From Cryptomeria japonica (Eukaryota > Streptophyta > Pinopsida > Cupressales > Cupressaceae), in NCBI RefSeq assembly GCF_030272615.1, contig NC_081407.1:140808897-140872896 (forward strand): a stretch of DNA of 64,000 nucleotides. The letters run 5' to 3'. This document shows, one piece after another, positions 47,706 to 57,959 of this stretch. The position numbers and the translations under genes were made by a program. The notes beneath the pieces were generated by a model. The model saw only the letters and a program-made list of their open reading frames with translations. It did not search any database and was not told where the DNA came from. Position 1 is the stretch's first letter. Each line of letters begins with the position of its first letter.

Positions 47706-48227
47706 AGATCATTGTAGACGTTTGTAGGATATGGATAGGAAGCATAAAATATTATAAGGTAGACCTAATGTGCGAATTGTAGGTCAAGGGTATATGTAAA
47801 GAATAGAGCAAGAACCGGTACTGAATCTGGCATTGAAGATGCTATTGTAAAGTAGTACATAATATTGGATTTGTGTAAATCCTCATTGTAAGTCAGTGTG
47901 ACTTCTTATTAAGCAGTGAGCTCTAGGCAGTTGGCCTTCTTGCATGTGCAGGCCCCTATTGTAAGTAATATTCTCTTATTGGCCAGTAAGTGAATATTGT
48001 GGGTCACAAATCCCACCAAGTTTTTTCCCACACCGGGTTTCCTCATTAAACATCTTGTGTTATGGTGTTCTTTTCATGTGGATGTTTTTGATTCTATTAT
48101 TTTCATTAATTCTTGCATACCGGTATACTGTTACTTTATGTTCTGCATATTCAGTTTTAAGAAAATTTCATTACCAGTCAGATACTGATTCACCCCCCCT
48201 CTCAGTATTTGTGGGAACCCTAACAAT

Positions 48228-48239
48228 TGGTATCAAAGC
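48228..48239 (+). other. primer-binding site (initiator-methionine tRNA type)
   Basis: TGGTATCAAAGC, two bases after the LTR, differs by one base from the common plant site TGGTATCAGAGC. Confidence 0.85.
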
Positions 48240-48296
48240 TTGGTCCTCTATTTTCAGAAGCCTAACAGTTTGAGGAAGATCTTGACACCGGTAAAG

Positions 48297-49454
48297 ATGG
48301 AAAATCTGATGAAGCAACTTGAAGGAGCTCTTACTGACTATGATGTAGAGAAGTTGAAAAATATTAAATTAGAAGATGATTTAAAAGTAGCTCAGGACAT
48401 TATTCAGGCACTTCAAGAAAATCTTACTGTTACAAGAAATAAGAGAAGAGAACTTTGTGAAAAATTGCAAAATGAGAATGATGAAAAAGAGTCACTAAAT
48501 GATATGATAAGAAAATTGAAACAAGAGATCATGAAAACAAAAAATGAAATGCAGGATATGACTATGAGATTTTGCAAAGAGATTGAGGACAGAAAGAAGA
48601 ATGAAGAAGAATTGACTAGAAGACTAAGTGATGCAGCAAATGAGAACACAAGACTTAGCTATGAAAATGACATGTTGAAGATAGATCTGATGCATACTCA
48701 GAATGACTCAAATGAACTAATGAGACAAAAAGAAATCTTGGAAAGGGAATTGGAAACTGCAAATCAACACAAAGAAAAATTCAAGAAAAGCTCAGAAGAA
48801 CTTGGTACCTTATTGAAGAATAAAAAACCCAAAGGTGACACTTCTGGAATTGGATTTGAAGTTGGAGAAAGCTCTGGTACTGCAAATACCCAAGATCACA
48901 GCAAACCGGTAAGACCTTCTAATACTTACAAATTCAATGGAAAATGCTTTAACTACAATAAATATGGTCATAGGGCAAATGAATGTAGATCTAGGAATTA
49001 TCAAAATATCAATCCTCCCACCGGTCAATGCACCAAATGCAACAAAATTGGTCATAACTCTAAAAATTGCAGAATGAATGTAAGATGTTATGTTTGTGGA
49101 AGATTTGGTCATTTATCAAATAAATGTAGAACACAAACTGACATAGGTTATGGGAAAGCTATTCAGAAAAATAATGTAACTTGTTATGCATGTAACAAGA
49201 TTGGTCATATTGCTAAATTTTGTAGAAGTAAAGGTACACCGGTAGATAACAGAAGTACTAGCTTGAAAGGTAAAGAAAAGGTTGAAGAGGTTAAGCAAGA
49301 ATTTTCAAAGCAATGGATTAGAAAAGGTGATCTAAATATTGGGGTTACTCCTCCACCGGTAGAACCAACAAATGCTTCACCGGCAGGACAATATGATGCT
49401 CCACTGGCAGGACAGAGCAATGCTCCACCGGCAGGATGTTCTTCATCAAATTGA
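48297..49454 (+). CDS. gag: Gag-like protein with coiled coil and four zinc knuckles
   Basis: A 385-residue intact frame. I chose the ATG at 48297 (MENLMKQLEGALTDYDVEKL) because the upstream extension runs into the primer site and has no ATG. Residues about 1-170 are Lys/Glu-rich with heptad-like Leu/Ile spacing, a likely coiled coil for assembly. Four CCHC-type knuckles follow at residues about 217-230 (CFNYNKYGHRANEC, second Cys replaced by Tyr), 245-258 (CTKCNKIGHNSKNC), 264-277 (CYVCGRFGHLSNKC) and 296-309 (CYACNKIGHIAKFC). The C-terminus has PAGQ repeats. Knuckles bind element RNA. No typical Copia Gag N-terminal motif is seen, so this Gag differs from that of the Copia element at 24659. 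Confidence 0.85.
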   Translation: MENLMKQLEGALTDYDVEKLKNIKLEDDLKVAQDIIQALQENLTVTRNKRRELCEKLQNENDEKESLNDMIRKLKQEIMKTKNEMQDMTMRFCKEIEDRKKNEEELTRRLSDAANENTRLSYENDMLKIDLMHTQNDSNELMRQKEILERELETANQHKEKFKKSSEELGTLLKNKKPKGDTSGIGFEVGESSGTANTQDHSKPVRPSNTYKFNGKCFNYNKYGHRANECRSRNYQNINPPTGQCTKCNKIGHNSKNCRMNVRCYVCGRFGHLSNKCRTQTDIGYGKAIQKNNVTCYACNKIGHIAKFCRSKGTPVDNRSTSLKGKEKVEEVKQEFSKQWIRKGDLNIGVTPPPVEPTNASPAGQYDAPLAGQSNAPPAGCSSSN

Positions 49455-49758
49455 AGAAAATTATCTTGAGGGTTTGGCAATCAAACGACACGTGCTATTA
49501 TTCCCTTGGTTAGAGAAAAGAAGTTGAAAAACATTCATTACAGGCAAATAAAGTTAAGCTAATACATTGCCGACAAGCAATTAATGTGGTAGGTAGCAGA
49601 AAAGACTTTATAAAATAAGGTTTTTGGCTCCATTTCATTTCACCGTGAATTCAAACTTTCAGAGAGCACGAAGATTTCCGAGCTAAGGCATTCCAAGCAA
49701 AGAGGCAAAGCACTTCAGCAATCAATCCATCCAAAGGCAGAAAAAGGTATTTATCATC
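49455..49758 (+). promoter_or_regulatory. spacer with a possible internal promoter for ORF2
   Basis: TATAAAATA at 49609-49617 lies about 140 bases before the ORF2 ATG. Between them is a C/A-rich leader-like sequence without upstream ATG triplets close to the start. This looks like a core promoter plus 5' UTR of a host-type gene, so ORF2 may have been captured with its promoter. It is equally possible that the box is chance in A/T-rich DNA. Confidence 0.35.
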
Positions 49759-52700
49759 ATGGCATCCTCCTCTGCACCTGAATTCATAGCAAACCCTACA
49801 GTAGTCGAAGTTATAAAACAACCTAGGCCCGTGTTTCAGCTAGTTCCCGAGGTAGCTAAGAAAGATGACAATACAGGTGCTTTTTCAAAAATTCCAAAAG
49901 GTGTTGTTTATGCAGAAGACCCTAGAATGTATATTCATTGCAACATAGAGGAATTAGGTGATGAAGAAATCAAAAACATGTATAAGTCTGTTATATGTGA
50001 CAACTTCGGGAATGTGAAACCTGAACATAAAATTGTTGAAACCCTAGGATTCACTGAAATCCTCTGCATTCCTAAATTTCCCAAGGAAGTGGTTAGGATA
50101 GTTTTAAGCAGGGTACATGGTTCATTCTTTTGGCTTGACTCAGTGCATAAAATCACAAAGGAAGCTATGAAAGCAGTAACAGGGTTACCTTCCACTGGTA
50201 ATAGACCTGACAAAACCAAGGTCTCCAATGACTTGGTAACAAACTTAACTGGTGCAACATCCGACAAGAGATCATTGAGGGTTAATGATGTGACCAATAC
50301 AAATGTTAGATTTGTTAGCATGATTCTAGGTTACAAAGCAACTCATGCTAATAGGCTTAACTCAGTTTCCAATTTATGCATAAAGAGTTCTTATGACATG
50401 GTTAAGGACAATGTGAAAATTGATATCTGTGAATGGTTAAAGGATGAGTTAATTGACAATTTAGCAAAAATCAAGAAGGATAAGAAAGGAACCTTTAGAT
50501 TTGGAAATTTACTTGTATGCTTAATGCTACATATAACCAAACAGGCTCCTAGTATAGGCAACAAGGATTTTGGATTCGACATACCGGTAGGAAAACAATT
50601 GTTTGACTTATTCAACAACATGGGTGAAAACAGAGAAAATAATATCAATGAGTATTTTCAAGCACTAAAAGTCAGAATGAATAAAAGAATCAGACCATCA
50701 CAAGAAATTGTCAACAAATACAAGGATGATATATGTTTTGTAATAAAAAAGGATGAGATCTGGATGGAAGCAGTCATCCCAAGGATAGTCTGGGTAACAG
50801 AGATGCGGTATGAAACAGATGACCACATAGTGGAAACTTATGCCAAAGCACTTCTGGAAGCCCCCAATGAACCAAAGGAGGAAGTATTTGGTAGTGCTGA
50901 GACCATCGAAAGTCAAATTCAATCTAAAAAGAGAGTAAAGAAAGTTGAGGCATTTGTGAGGAAAGGAACCAGACAAGCAAAAGCCATAAAATAAGATGTA
51001 TTAAAGAAAACCGGCATAACAGAAGATGAGTTGGCAGCCCAACAACCTGAAACTCATCTATCACCGGTAGATACTTCCTCAGAAGGAGATATGCCTGCAA
51101 CTTTCAAAAGAGTTGTTAGGAAAAGAGACCCCTCACTGATAACCACTCCTTCACCTAGAAGGACAAGACAGAAGCAACAAGTTGTGAGGTCTCCGGTCAA
51201 GAAAGCCACACCTAAGAAAAAGCTGACCCCCAAAAAGAAGAAGAAGACAAACACTGACTTGGCCCCTCTTGACATATTACTGAATGAGATCACAGAGGAA
51301 GGTAAATTGAAAAACATAGGGAAAATCTATGACACCCTATCAGATGATGAGAAAGGACATGTCGAGGAGAGTGTTATATTACACATGGACATGCATGAAA
51401 AGTTTTTGATGCAAGTCCTAAATGAAATTCCTGATGAATTATATAAAAGACTTGAGGCCAGAAGGCAAGGAATAGTTGAGTTGGATAAGAAAATTAAAAT
51501 AGAAAAATTACTTGCAGTATACCCAGTCAACTCACCTAAGAAAATTGATGATCTGATAGCTCAGGCCAACCAGACAGTTTTTTCCATTGCACACCGGCAA
51601 ATATCACTAATGGCAGGTAGAGTTACAGAAGTTTCAAAGGAAACAAAAGATGGTTGGGATACATTCTTGGTTGAAAAAGAAAAACAAGAAGAATATAGGA
51701 ATCCCAAGCCCATTCTGGTATATCAAAAGGACAAAGGGAAAGGTAAAGTTGGTGGACCACCAAGTATCAAGATTAGAGACAACTTACCCCCACCTCCTTT
51801 AAATACTCCACCGGTAAAAACAACAACTGCAGAAGATCAATCGGCAGCGGAGAGTATGGACACAGAGGATAATAATTCTAATCCTGAAGTCCTATATACT
51901 GTGAATGTTGATACTCAGAAAATCAACATAGTGGTAGATAAGGATACAATAGATAAAATAGAAAACAAAGAGCAACCAACAATAGGAAACAAAGAGCAAC
52001 CAACAATAGGAAACAAAGAGCAACCGACAGCCAATTCAAAGAAAAAGATGGAATCTGGAACACAAACAGAGAAACCAATCGAGTTAAAGGCTCCAGAACA
52101 GATGCCACCAGTAAGAAATGATGCAGGAAAACCAATGCTTAAAGAGATGGAGACACAAACAAACCTACAAGAGGTCAATACTAGCATGGTCACTTCCACC
52201 GGCACTTAGTTTGTTGGGTCACCATCAAATGTAACAGAGGTATTGCTCGAATCTATCAAGAAAATAACTGATTATAGCTCACAAGCTTATAAAGCGATAG
52301 ATGATTCAATTCTAGTTTTGAAATCAATAGCTCCCAATTGTAATATAGCCAACAAAGATTCTTTAGGCTAGTTGGATACACTTTGTAAATATATTTCTGG
52401 AAATTTTGAGCAAACAAAGGTAGAAATTGTAAAGGAAAGTGTAGAAAAAGAGAAACATAAATTCTTTGAGGAAGGAATAAAGAAGTGTAACCGGGAATTT
52501 GACACACTTCTACCAGAACTGTGCAATTTATTGAAAGAGTACAAAACTTTGTACAAAGACACCTGTAAGATAAACTTTTTGACCATAGATGTAGACAAAA
52601 AGATGAGCAAGGTACAGGAAGAGATCAATAAGCTTGCTGATAATTTTGTTAACTCACTCGATACATTATCAGTTTTTGAGGAAAAGATAACAAATTTTGA

Positions 52701-52959
52701 GGAAGAATTGCTCAAATTAGAAAGAGAGAAAGAGAAAATAATAAACAAGGCAAAATTCTTGAGATCTAAACTAAGTCCAAGATTGGACTATTTAGCATCT
52801 CTATGGAAGGAAATCTCAGAGGCACTAACACAGGGTAGCAAAACACCGACAGAGCACTTGCAGCATCTCATCGGTACAATATACAGAACTGAGATAGCAA
52901 TAAAGGAGAGCAAGAAGTTTATGGATGGCATAAACTTAATTTTGGGAGATATTCTTTAG
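49759..52959 (+). pseudogene. ORF2 of unknown function with VTG-L-P domain, basic region and coiled coil (three stops)
   Basis: One frame of about 1067 codons from ATG 49759 (MASSSAPEF, good plant start context ATCATGGC) to 52959, broken only by stops at 50992-50994, 52207-52209 and 52369-52371. Residues 121-147 (50119-50199) form a block GSFFWLDS... ending VTGLPSTG. A second block FRFGNLLVCLMLHITKQ is at about 246-262. After residue 400 come Lys-rich stretches (KKATPKKK, PKKKKK; possible nuclear signals), a three-copy NKEQPTIG repeat (about 51964-52024), and a coiled-coil tail (EEKITNFEEELLKLEREKEK). The two blocks and this order recur in ORF3 of the LINE at 13284-15063. It is not a pol gene and has no membrane segment, so it is not envelope-like. 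Function unknown. Confidence 0.7.
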
Positions 52960-53191
52960 ATAATAAGCACCCAACTACAAGGTTGAGGTTATGAATTGGT
53001 GCAACTACAATATCTACTAACCTTTGTCATTGATGCCAAAGGGGGAGTAGTAGGATGAGAAAATTCAAAGCATAGGGATCACATGCTCAGGGGGAGCTCT
53101 CACATTTTTGGTAACATTTTTGGTCTACACATTTTTGGATATCTTTTTGAAATTTCTCATGAGTGTTGCCATCAATGCCAAAGGGGGAGAT
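52960..53191 (+). other. 3' region with repeated polypurine tracts
   Basis: GATGCCAAAGGGGGAGTAG (53032-53050), TGCTCAGGGGGAGC (53083-53097) and CAATGCCAAAGGGGGAGAT (53173-53191, directly before the LTR). The wording is the same as in the Copia 3' region at 42470-42750. Confidence 0.8.
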
Positions 53192-54126
53192 TGTTGGCAT
53201 ATGGACACTCCAATGAGACATTGTGTGTGATTGAAGATTTTGTCATTGATGGCAACCTTGCAATCCTATGGCACCGGCAAGACATTATACCGACAAAGCA
53301 TTACTCAGGCAACCTTGCAATCCTATGGCACCGGCAAGACATTATACCGACAAAGCATTACTTAGGCAACCTTGCAATCTTATGGCACCGGCAAGACATT
53401 ATACCGGCAAAACATTATTCAAGCCAGACAGTGCACCGGCATCGGCAAGATCAATCTACACTGGCACCAACACAGATGATGTACACCGACACAGAAAAGA
53501 ACATGTATATCGGCACTAAGGCCGACAAGATTTTTGATATGTAATATTTTGTTTATTATTGAAAGCCGACTTGGCAAATTGTAAAATGACTCTTGTATAT
53601 AAAAGAGATCATTGTAGACATTTGTAGGATATGGATAGGAAGCATAAAATATTATAAGGCAGACCTAATGTGCGAATTGTAGGTCAAGGGTATATGTAAA
53701 GAATAGAGCAAGAACCGGTACTAAATCTGGCATTGAAGATGCTATTCTAAAGCAGTACAAAATATTGGATTTGTGTAAATCCTCATTGTAAGTCAGTGTG
53801 ACTTCTTATTGAGCAGTGAGCTCTAGGCAGTTGGCCTTCCTGCATGTGCAGGCCCCTATTGCAAGTAATATTCTCTTATTGGCTAGTAAGTGAATATTGT
53901 GGGTCACAAATCCCACCGAGGTTTTTCCCACACCGGGTTTCCTCGTTAAACATCTTGTGTTCTGGTGTTCTTTTCATGTGGATGTTTTTTATTCTGTTAT
54001 TTTCATTAATTCTTGCATACCGGTATATTGTTACTTTATGTTCTGCATATTCAGTTTTAAGAAAATTTCATTACCGGTCAGATACTGATTCACCCCCCCC
54101 TCTCAGTATCTGTGGGAACCCTAACA
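53192..54126 (+). repeat. 3' LTR of the pol-less element
   Basis: A 935-bp partner of 47292-48225 with the same three 57-bp units, TATA box (53596-53605), and C tract (54087-54106). By eye, differences amount to a few percent, mostly transitions. Confidence 0.92.
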
Positions 54127-54131
54127 TAATA

Positions 54132-54356
54132 TCCTATGTTTGGTAAGTTTCAGCAATTTGTTTCTTCTCAGATTTAAATTTGAGAATGTTTATAACAACA
54201 TATATGAAAAATCTTATTTACCCAAAATGAAAATATAGACACCTAAAAATGTATTTTTCATCATCACTAATTATTCATCCTAATTAATTAAGTAATTATT
54301 TAATTATTTAATTAAGCTAATTATTTTTCTAAACTAACTCAATCATCATCTATCAC
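54132..54356. repeat. tandem duplication copy 1, right part
   Basis: Continues 47059-47291 after the inserted LTR element. Its last 123 bases (54234-54356) are the first 123 bases of the Gypsy LTR that starts at 54691. Confidence 0.8.
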
Positions 54357-54813
54357 GTATTTCATATGATCTAATTATTTTTCAGCATGTATTATCTCAT
54401 TATTTCAGTTATTCATCATCCATGTTTTGGTTTTCCAATGGACAAAAGCACAAAATTCATGTTTAGATATGTTCTAATAACAATATGGTGTTTCCAGAAT
54501 TTCAAGTTTATATGAAAATATTATTGCATTGGAAACTAACCAAATTTGCATGCCTCTATGCGTTTGCTACAGATTCTTATGAATAATATCCTACGTTTGG
54601 TAAGTTTCAACAAGTTGTTTCTTCTCAGATTCAAATTTGAGAATGTTTATAACAACATATATGAAAAATATTATTTACCCAAAATGAAAATATAGACACC
54701 TAAAAATGTATTTTTTGTCATCACTAATTATTCATCCTAATTAATTAAGTAATTCTTTAATTATTTAATTAAGCTAATTATTTTTCTAAACTGACTCAAT
54801 CATCACCTATCAC
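54357..54813. repeat. tandem duplication copy 2 (457 bp)
   Basis: Aligns along its whole length with 47059-47291 plus 54132-54356 (458 bp in total). It includes 334 bases of flank and the first 123 bases of the Gypsy 5' LTR, so the duplication happened after the Gypsy element inserted. Confidence 0.85.
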
Positions 54814-55817
54814 GTTACTAATTATTCAATTTCACTTCTTAATCAATTAATCATTTAACCCTCTTCCAAATATTAATTAAATATCATTTATTTAATTAAT
54901 TACAATTAATTTCCTTAATTAAATAATCTTTATTATTTAATTAATCACATTTCTAATGTTTAAATAATTTCATTAATTAATGTATTCCTCCAATTCCCCA
55001 AATTCAAATTTTAATTAAATTCATCTAATTCCAAATCATCAAATTCATATTTCACCAAATTTGAATTTCTGTTAATTTCATGTGCATTTTAGCATTTGAA
55101 AGTCCAAATTCAAATCCAAATTGAAAAAGAAAATCAAATTCAATTCAAAATCCTACAACACATGTTGAAATCATAACTGATTGATCAAATCAGTTAACCA
55201 ATTAGTTAACTCAGTTAACTCCACAATCACCCCTTTTCACTCCAAATCATCTTTTTCTGAATAATCCATCTATTTAGTCTACTGATCAATCAATCCACTT
55301 ATCTCTCCAATCAATTCAGTCATATGATTCATCAAATTAGTCAACTAGCTCATATACTTAGTCAACTAGCTAATCTATTCAGTTGACTCCCCAATCAATC
55401 ATGTTAACAAATCAATCAAACTAGTTAACAAGTCAATCAAGATGAGTTCATTGATCAATCAATTTCAGTTGATTATCAATCAACACTTGAGTTCATTTTC
55501 TCACCCCTTCTTTGTTGAAAATTTATATAAACAACATCATTTTCATAAATCAAACTAGATCACACTCTTCAAAGCAATTGCCAATCTATGTAGGAATTTC
55601 AGTTCAATACCTGAGAGCCACCCACGCCATTTCGGAGAAGAACAATGGAAGCCACAATGCGATTGAGGGGGTTTTTCAATTATTTAATTGTTTAATTCCT
55701 TCACATTTAAAATTATTCTATTGATTTATGGTTGATTTTGTTTAATTAGTTAAGGATATGTGATCGTCCTTATTCCCTGATTAAGCATATTAGATTAATG
55801 ATTTCAAGCATGAAACA
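54691..55817 (+). repeat. 5' LTR of the non-autonomous Gypsy element
   Basis: Starts TATAGACACC (TGTAGACACC in the 3' LTR) and ends ATGAAACA. It is rich in AATTAATTAA and in AATCAATCA / AGTTAACT words. A TATATAAA box lies at 55524-55531. Confidence 0.85.
55524..55531 (+). promoter_or_regulatory. candidate TATA box in the Gypsy 5' LTR
   Basis: TATATAAA, conserved in the 3' LTR at 63662-63669, followed by a conserved stretch to the LTR end. Confidence 0.55.
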
Positions 55818-55819
55818 TT

Positions 55820-55839
55820 TGGTGAACCCGATGTGAAGC
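55820..55839 (+). other. primer-binding site of the Gypsy element
   Basis: TGGTGAACCCGATGTGAAGC, two bases after the LTR. It begins TGG as expected. It differs from the site used by the Tat-like element at 37301-37320. Confidence 0.65.
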
Positions 55840-57959
55840 AACCTTCTAATAACTTTTTTTTTTTTTTTTGGCAGGCCTTGTACGAAACAAAATTTTGTGA
55901 TGCACAATTGTAGTTACAAAAATTCGCATTTGTTCATTTTGATGCACAATTGTCACCATATTAGTTCACAATTGTAGTCATTCTAATTTACAATTGTTAA
56001 TTCTAATTCACAATTGTTAATTTTGATTCATAATTATAGGAGTATGTCAAATTTTCTTTTTTGTTTGTTGTTTCTTCTTTTTTGACATTTGTGCCGCTAA
56101 CCCAAAAAAATCTTGCAATTCTGGAAAAATAATTTTTTTGCATAAAATGTCTCTAATCCAATGGCAGGAAGGGTAATTTTCAAGATTTCAAGTGTCAGGA
56201 GGAGGAAAAGACATATCGAATAAATCAAAAACTTCTCTCTTCAATATAAGTTTTTAAATTTTCATCTTAACTGATGCGCAATTGCTCTGTCATAAATTTG
56301 CAATTATTCTATCAGAATTTCGCAATTGTGCTGACAAAAATTCGCAATTGATCAGATAGTGGTTCGCAATTGATATTATATCAGTTCAAAATTGATTAGA
56401 TAGTAATTCGCATTTGCAAGAATAGGGTATAATGCTTTTGTTTTAGTTGCTCTGTGTTTTCTATTAGTAATTGCCTTTGTTTCTGAAAACAGAGAGGTCA
56501 CCAACTTTGAAAAGTCATAACTTTTCACTATGAACTTGAAATTGCAAACCGCTAACACCATTGGAAAGATCTCCAAGAGCTCTAGTTCCAATCCTTTTTG
56601 GATGTGCCTACGACAACATCTTAAAGGACCATTCAAATATTTTTAGGACTAAAAATGCTCCGAAGACCTCCAAAAATGCAATTTACTAACATATAAAAAA
56701 TATTGAATATTATATTTTTGATATTTTTGAATTTTGTAACTAAAAAAGAAAAAGAAAACTAGGATGGAGAGCCCACCATGTGTCAACTAACCTTTTATGG
56801 TCTTCTTGCAGGGCTATCTTAGAAACTTTCATTTTGGTGCATTTAAAATAAACCACAAACAATTTGTTTTCTTTTTCACAATTGCTATGAGGGATAAAAT
56901 GAACACCATGTTTTCATGGAGCAACATCTCCATTTAGACTAGACAATTTTGCAATTGGGGTTAAAAAGAAAATTATTTTGTGTGTTTGTGAGGTGATAGG
57001 TATATGCTCTCCCCTCTTTTGGGTGATCAAAAATCCAGACCCACCTCTTTTATGCTTTCTTTCAATTTCAACAATAGGATAAAACCTTTAGTAGGCCTAC
57101 CCTCCCGAGAAGCCCATAAGGCCAATGCGAGGGGAACGACCTAAGTGGTAATGGCTAACACCAATTATTTTGAACCACTATAAAATAAATGTGTTTGCAA
57201 TGAAAATTGTAAGCAATAGGTGTTGGAATGACATAATGATGATTAAATTCACCGGATCTATGCCCACCCAAACAAAAGCCTGATTAAAAACCTTAGAATC
57301 TAGAGGCCAAACCAAGTCAGTAACCAAACACTTGAATTATCACAATGCAAGGGTGGGGAAGAATCTTCCCCAAACACACTCACCATATATCTCCTAGGAT
57401 AACGGGCCAATTGAGGAGCGATCTTCTTTGGTCTAATTTTTGAAAAAAGGTAAAAAAACCGGGCACACCCTAGGGTGTGACAAGGTTGTTTGAGTTGACG
57501 GAGTATCAAGCTGTGGGCTGTGATAATACTTGTAACTTTTTGACCTTAGGAGAGTCTACTTGATGTGCTATCAAATTTCCAAAATACTATCGAAAACAAA
57601 ATGGGGTCTTGAAGAAGATCTCAAAATTCATGAGGATTTGAAACAATCCTTTAAACAAGTGCTCTCTTTCTTTAGTTTAGATTGTTTTCTTTGCTTGCTA
57701 CTATGTCTTTGAAACATCAACATCAACAAGATCAAACCCCTCAACAAATTTAAGTTTCAACATCAACAAGATCAAACCCCTCAATAAAGTCAAGCTTCAA
57801 TATCAACAAAATCAAAACCACGCAACAAAAAAGCTTGTCAAGATCAACAAATCCATCAAACATTGCAACATTCTAGAAATGGAGAAAACATCTTACATGT
57901 TGTGATCCTAGGTCCAAACCAATCAAGAAAACATCATGGATTAGCATTATACATTTTGT
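55840..57959 (+). other. leader of the non-autonomous Gypsy element
   Basis: No coding sense seen to about 57660. It includes an 18-base T run (near 55853-55869), two clusters of CAATTG-type motifs, and a roughly 39-base unit (ATCAACAAGATCAAACCCCT) repeated about three times at 57718-57815, just before the ORF region. Confidence 0.55.
55900..56425 (+). repeat. two clusters of TTCGCAATTG / TTCACAATTG motifs
   Basis: About 15 degenerate copies with palindromic core CAATTG at uneven spacing of 12-35 bases, in 55900-56035 and 56270-56420. Confidence 0.65.

Larger units (their letters stand above)
47292..48225 (+). repeat. 5' LTR of the pol-less element
   Basis: Starts TGTTGGCATATGG and ends CCCTAACA. 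It holds three 57-bp tandem units (about 47350-47520), a TATA-like box, the TTTTTTCCC / CCGGGTTTCC block and GATTCACCCCCCCTCTCAG (48187-48205). Confidence 0.92.
47292..54126 (+). mobile_element. pol-less LTR retrotransposon with Gag and a large second ORF (Sirevirus-like ends)
   Basis: A 6.8 kb element with two LTRs of 934 and 935 bp that look nearly alike, and a perfect 5-bp target duplication TAATA (47287-47291, 54127-54131). It has a methionine-type primer site, an intact Gag-like ORF with four zinc knuckles, a second ORF of about 1067 codons with three stops, and the tract AAAGGGGGAGAT. No protease, integrase, reverse transcriptase or RNase H motif is present on either strand, so it must move with enzymes from another element. 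The Copia element at 23381 has matching primer and polypurine signals. It resembles the gag-only (TR-GAG) class of plant non-autonomous elements but has an extra ORF. Confidence 0.88.

Noticed and set aside
49759-52959. ORF2 as an envelope-like gene of a Sirevirus
   Set aside because: No signal peptide, transmembrane segment or furin-like site is visible. It lies after gag with no pol, and its features are nuclear-type basic stretches and coiled coil.
57718-57815. Possible CRISPR-like array from regularly repeated 39-base units
   Set aside because: The units are adjacent without spacers, degenerate, and in a plant retroelement leader.
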